Shown here piece after piece: positions 62,872-64,000 of a stretch of 64,000 nt of DNA (positions are counted from its first letter, which is position 1; each line of letters begins with the position of its first letter). The notes below the pieces were generated by a model. It worked only from the letters and a program-made list of their open reading frames with translations. It searched no databases and had not been told where the DNA came from. The stretch is from Marivita sp046592965 (lineage in GTDB: Bacteria; Pseudomonadota; Alphaproteobacteria; Rhodobacterales; Rhodobacteraceae), in assembly GCF_046592965.1 (NCBI RefSeq), contig NZ_JBISBV010000002.1:124001-188000 (forward strand), given 5' to 3'. Position numbers and translations under genes: made by a program.

Positions 62872-63975
62872 TCAGTTCGGAATGTCGCCGGTGATGCCTT
62901 CGACATAGAAGTCCATGCCGGCCAGCGTACCGTCATCCGCAACTTCGCCGTCACCCAGCCATGCGCTGCCGTCCTGCTTGTTGATCGGGCCGGTGAACGG
63001 GTGATACTCGCCTGACGTGATCGACTCGATCAGCTCTTCGGCCTCGGCCTTCACATCGGCCGGCACGGCTTCGGTGATCTCGCCGATCACAACCTCGCCT
63101 TCGGGCATGCCGCCCCAGCTGGCCTGCTGTTCCCAGGTGCCGTCCATCACCGCACCGACGCGGTCGATGTAGTAGGGTGCCCAGTTGTCGATAATCGAGG
63201 CCACGCGCGGACCCGGTGTGCCGTCATCGTTGGTCTTGAACGCGGCCATGTCAGATGCCTGACCGAAACCGATGACCTTGCCGCCTTCCTTGGCAGCTTC
63301 GCCCAGCGGCGCGGTGGAATCGGTATGGGCCGCGATCACGTCCACCCCCTGATCGATCATCGCGCGCGCGGCGTCTGCCTCTTTGGCAGGATCGAACCAC
63401 GTGTAGGCCCATGTCACGACCAGTTCGACGTCGGGGTTGGCCTTCTTGGCGTGCAGGTAATAGCTGTTGATGCCCTGAATATTTTCGGGGATCGGGAAAG
63501 AGCCGATATAGCCGATCTTGTTCGTCTTCGTCATCTTGCCCGCGATATGCCCCAGCACGGCGCGGCCTTCGTAGAAACGCGCGTCATAGGTGGACACGTT
63601 CGGATGATCGCGCTTGTAGCCGGTGGCGTGCTCGAACTTGATGTCGGGGAACTTGGCCGCGACGTTGTTGGTCGCGTCCATGAACCCGAACGAGGTGGTG
63701 AAGATGATGTTGCAGCCCGACAATGCCATCTGCGTGATGACGCGCTCAGCATCCGCACCTTCCGGCACGCTTTCCTGATAGGCGATCTCGACCTTGTCGC
63801 CGAATTCCTCTTTTACCGCCAGCGCGCCCTGATGGTGCTGATAGGTCCATCCGCCATCCCCGATGGGGCCAACATAGATAAAGCACGCCTTGGTGGTGTC
63901 CTGCGCCATTGCGGGCGCGCCGAATGCCAGCGCCAGGCCGGCGGCGGCGGTAGCAAGTAAAGTTCTGCGGATCAT
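62872..63975 (-). CDS. BMP-family ABC transporter substrate-binding protein
   Basis: 367 residues. A signal peptide (MIRRTLLATAAAGLALAFGAPAMA) exports it. The mature part matches the Bmp/Med family that binds nucleosides or purines (ACFIYVGPIGDGGWTYQHHQ, IGYIGSFPIPENIQGINSYY, MIDQGVDVIAAHTDSTAP). The rest of the transporter is presumably outside the window. The start has a GGGAG ribosome site. Lack of a lipobox suggests a soluble periplasmic protein. Confidence 0.93.
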   Translation of the reverse strand: MIRRTLLATAAAGLALAFGAPAMAQDTTKACFIYVGPIGDGGWTYQHHQGALAVKEEFGDKVEIAYQESVPEGADAERVITQMALSGCNIIFTTSFGFMDATNNVAAKFPDIKFEHATGYKRDHPNVSTYDARFYEGRAVLGHIAGKMTKTNKIGYIGSFPIPENIQGINSYYLHAKKANPDVELVVTWAYTWFDPAKEADAARAMIDQGVDVIAAHTDSTAPLGEAAKEGGKVIGFGQASDMAAFKTNDDGTPGPRVASIIDNWAPYYIDRVGAVMDGTWEQQASWGGMPEGEVVIGEITEAVPADVKAEAEELIESITSGEYHPFTGPINKQDGSAWLGDGEVADDGTLAGMDFYVEGITGDIPN

Positions 63976-64000
63976 AGAGAGTCTCCCGGTTGGTGGGGCG

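Overview
The window is a gene-dense, GC-rich segment of an alphaproteobacterial chromosome, most likely from the Rhodobacterales (Roseobacter/Paracoccus-like). This is inferred from gene content: the AapJQMP amino-acid transporter, an ATP12-type F1 chaperone, an NDUFS4-like respiratory subunit, a nosCRZDFYLX cluster, DUF6494/DUF6505/DUF6522 proteins, and a GC-rich hairpin plus tail repeat that I recall from Rhodobacteraceae intergenic regions. Genes are tightly packed. No intergenic stretch exceeds 300 bases, ATGA or similar 4-base overlaps are frequent, and I see no insertion sequence, phage gene, integrase or CRISPR array.

Bases 1-31,300 are mainly housekeeping. In order they hold a partial PAP2/vanadium-haloperoxidase-like gene with a glycine-phenylalanine repeat N-terminus, a SARP-like TPR regulator upstream of it, a TetR repressor with a palindromic operator, hom, glpX and recJ. 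Then come tRNA-Glu, rarA, crcB, a RluC/D-type pseudouridine synthase, the ATP12 chaperone and the aapJQMP operon. On the minus strand follow a SixA-like phosphatase, argB, a yidC-MOSC-engB operon, an EAL/degenerate-GGDEF protein, ttcA and hrpB. The stretch ends with small lipoproteins, uvrB, an NDUFS4-like subunit with a GNAT enzyme, sodC and tRNA-Arg.

Bases 31,400-46,000 form a nitrogen-oxide region. The complete nosC-R-Z-D-F-Y-L-X operon for N2O respiration is preceded by a strong dyad with a TTG-N8-CAA core. Next is a minus-strand nsrR operon and, divergent from it, a putative NO-response operon: group III truncated haemoglobin, 5-formyl-THF cyclo-ligase, NnrS, NnrU and an aminotransferase. 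An NsrR-like palindrome lies between the two.

Bases 46,000-62,800 form a formate dehydrogenase island. It has a Tat-exported Mo/W FdhA, a four-cluster FdhB and a cytochrome-b gamma subunit, plus a TorD-type chaperone, a small Tat-target protein, DUF3305 and DUF3306. Accessory proteins are a four-cluster ferredoxin with a C-terminal CxxC domain, a WD40-cytochrome c fusion, a TupA-like/cytochrome c chimera, and a DUF6494-Mrp-ligase-like-DUF6505 operon. A c-type cytochrome under a perfect FNR box follows. A two-gene plus-strand unit (phospholipase-D-type synthase and an EEP-family hydrolase) separates fdhB from the gamma subunit. The window ends with a BMP-family nucleoside-type binding protein.

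Together the right half looks like an anaerobic/microaerobic respiratory island that couples periplasmic formate oxidation through quinone and cytochrome c to N2O reduction, with NO sensing and detoxification beside it. The least understood part, and the best candidate for new biology, is the set of accessory proteins around the formate dehydrogenase.
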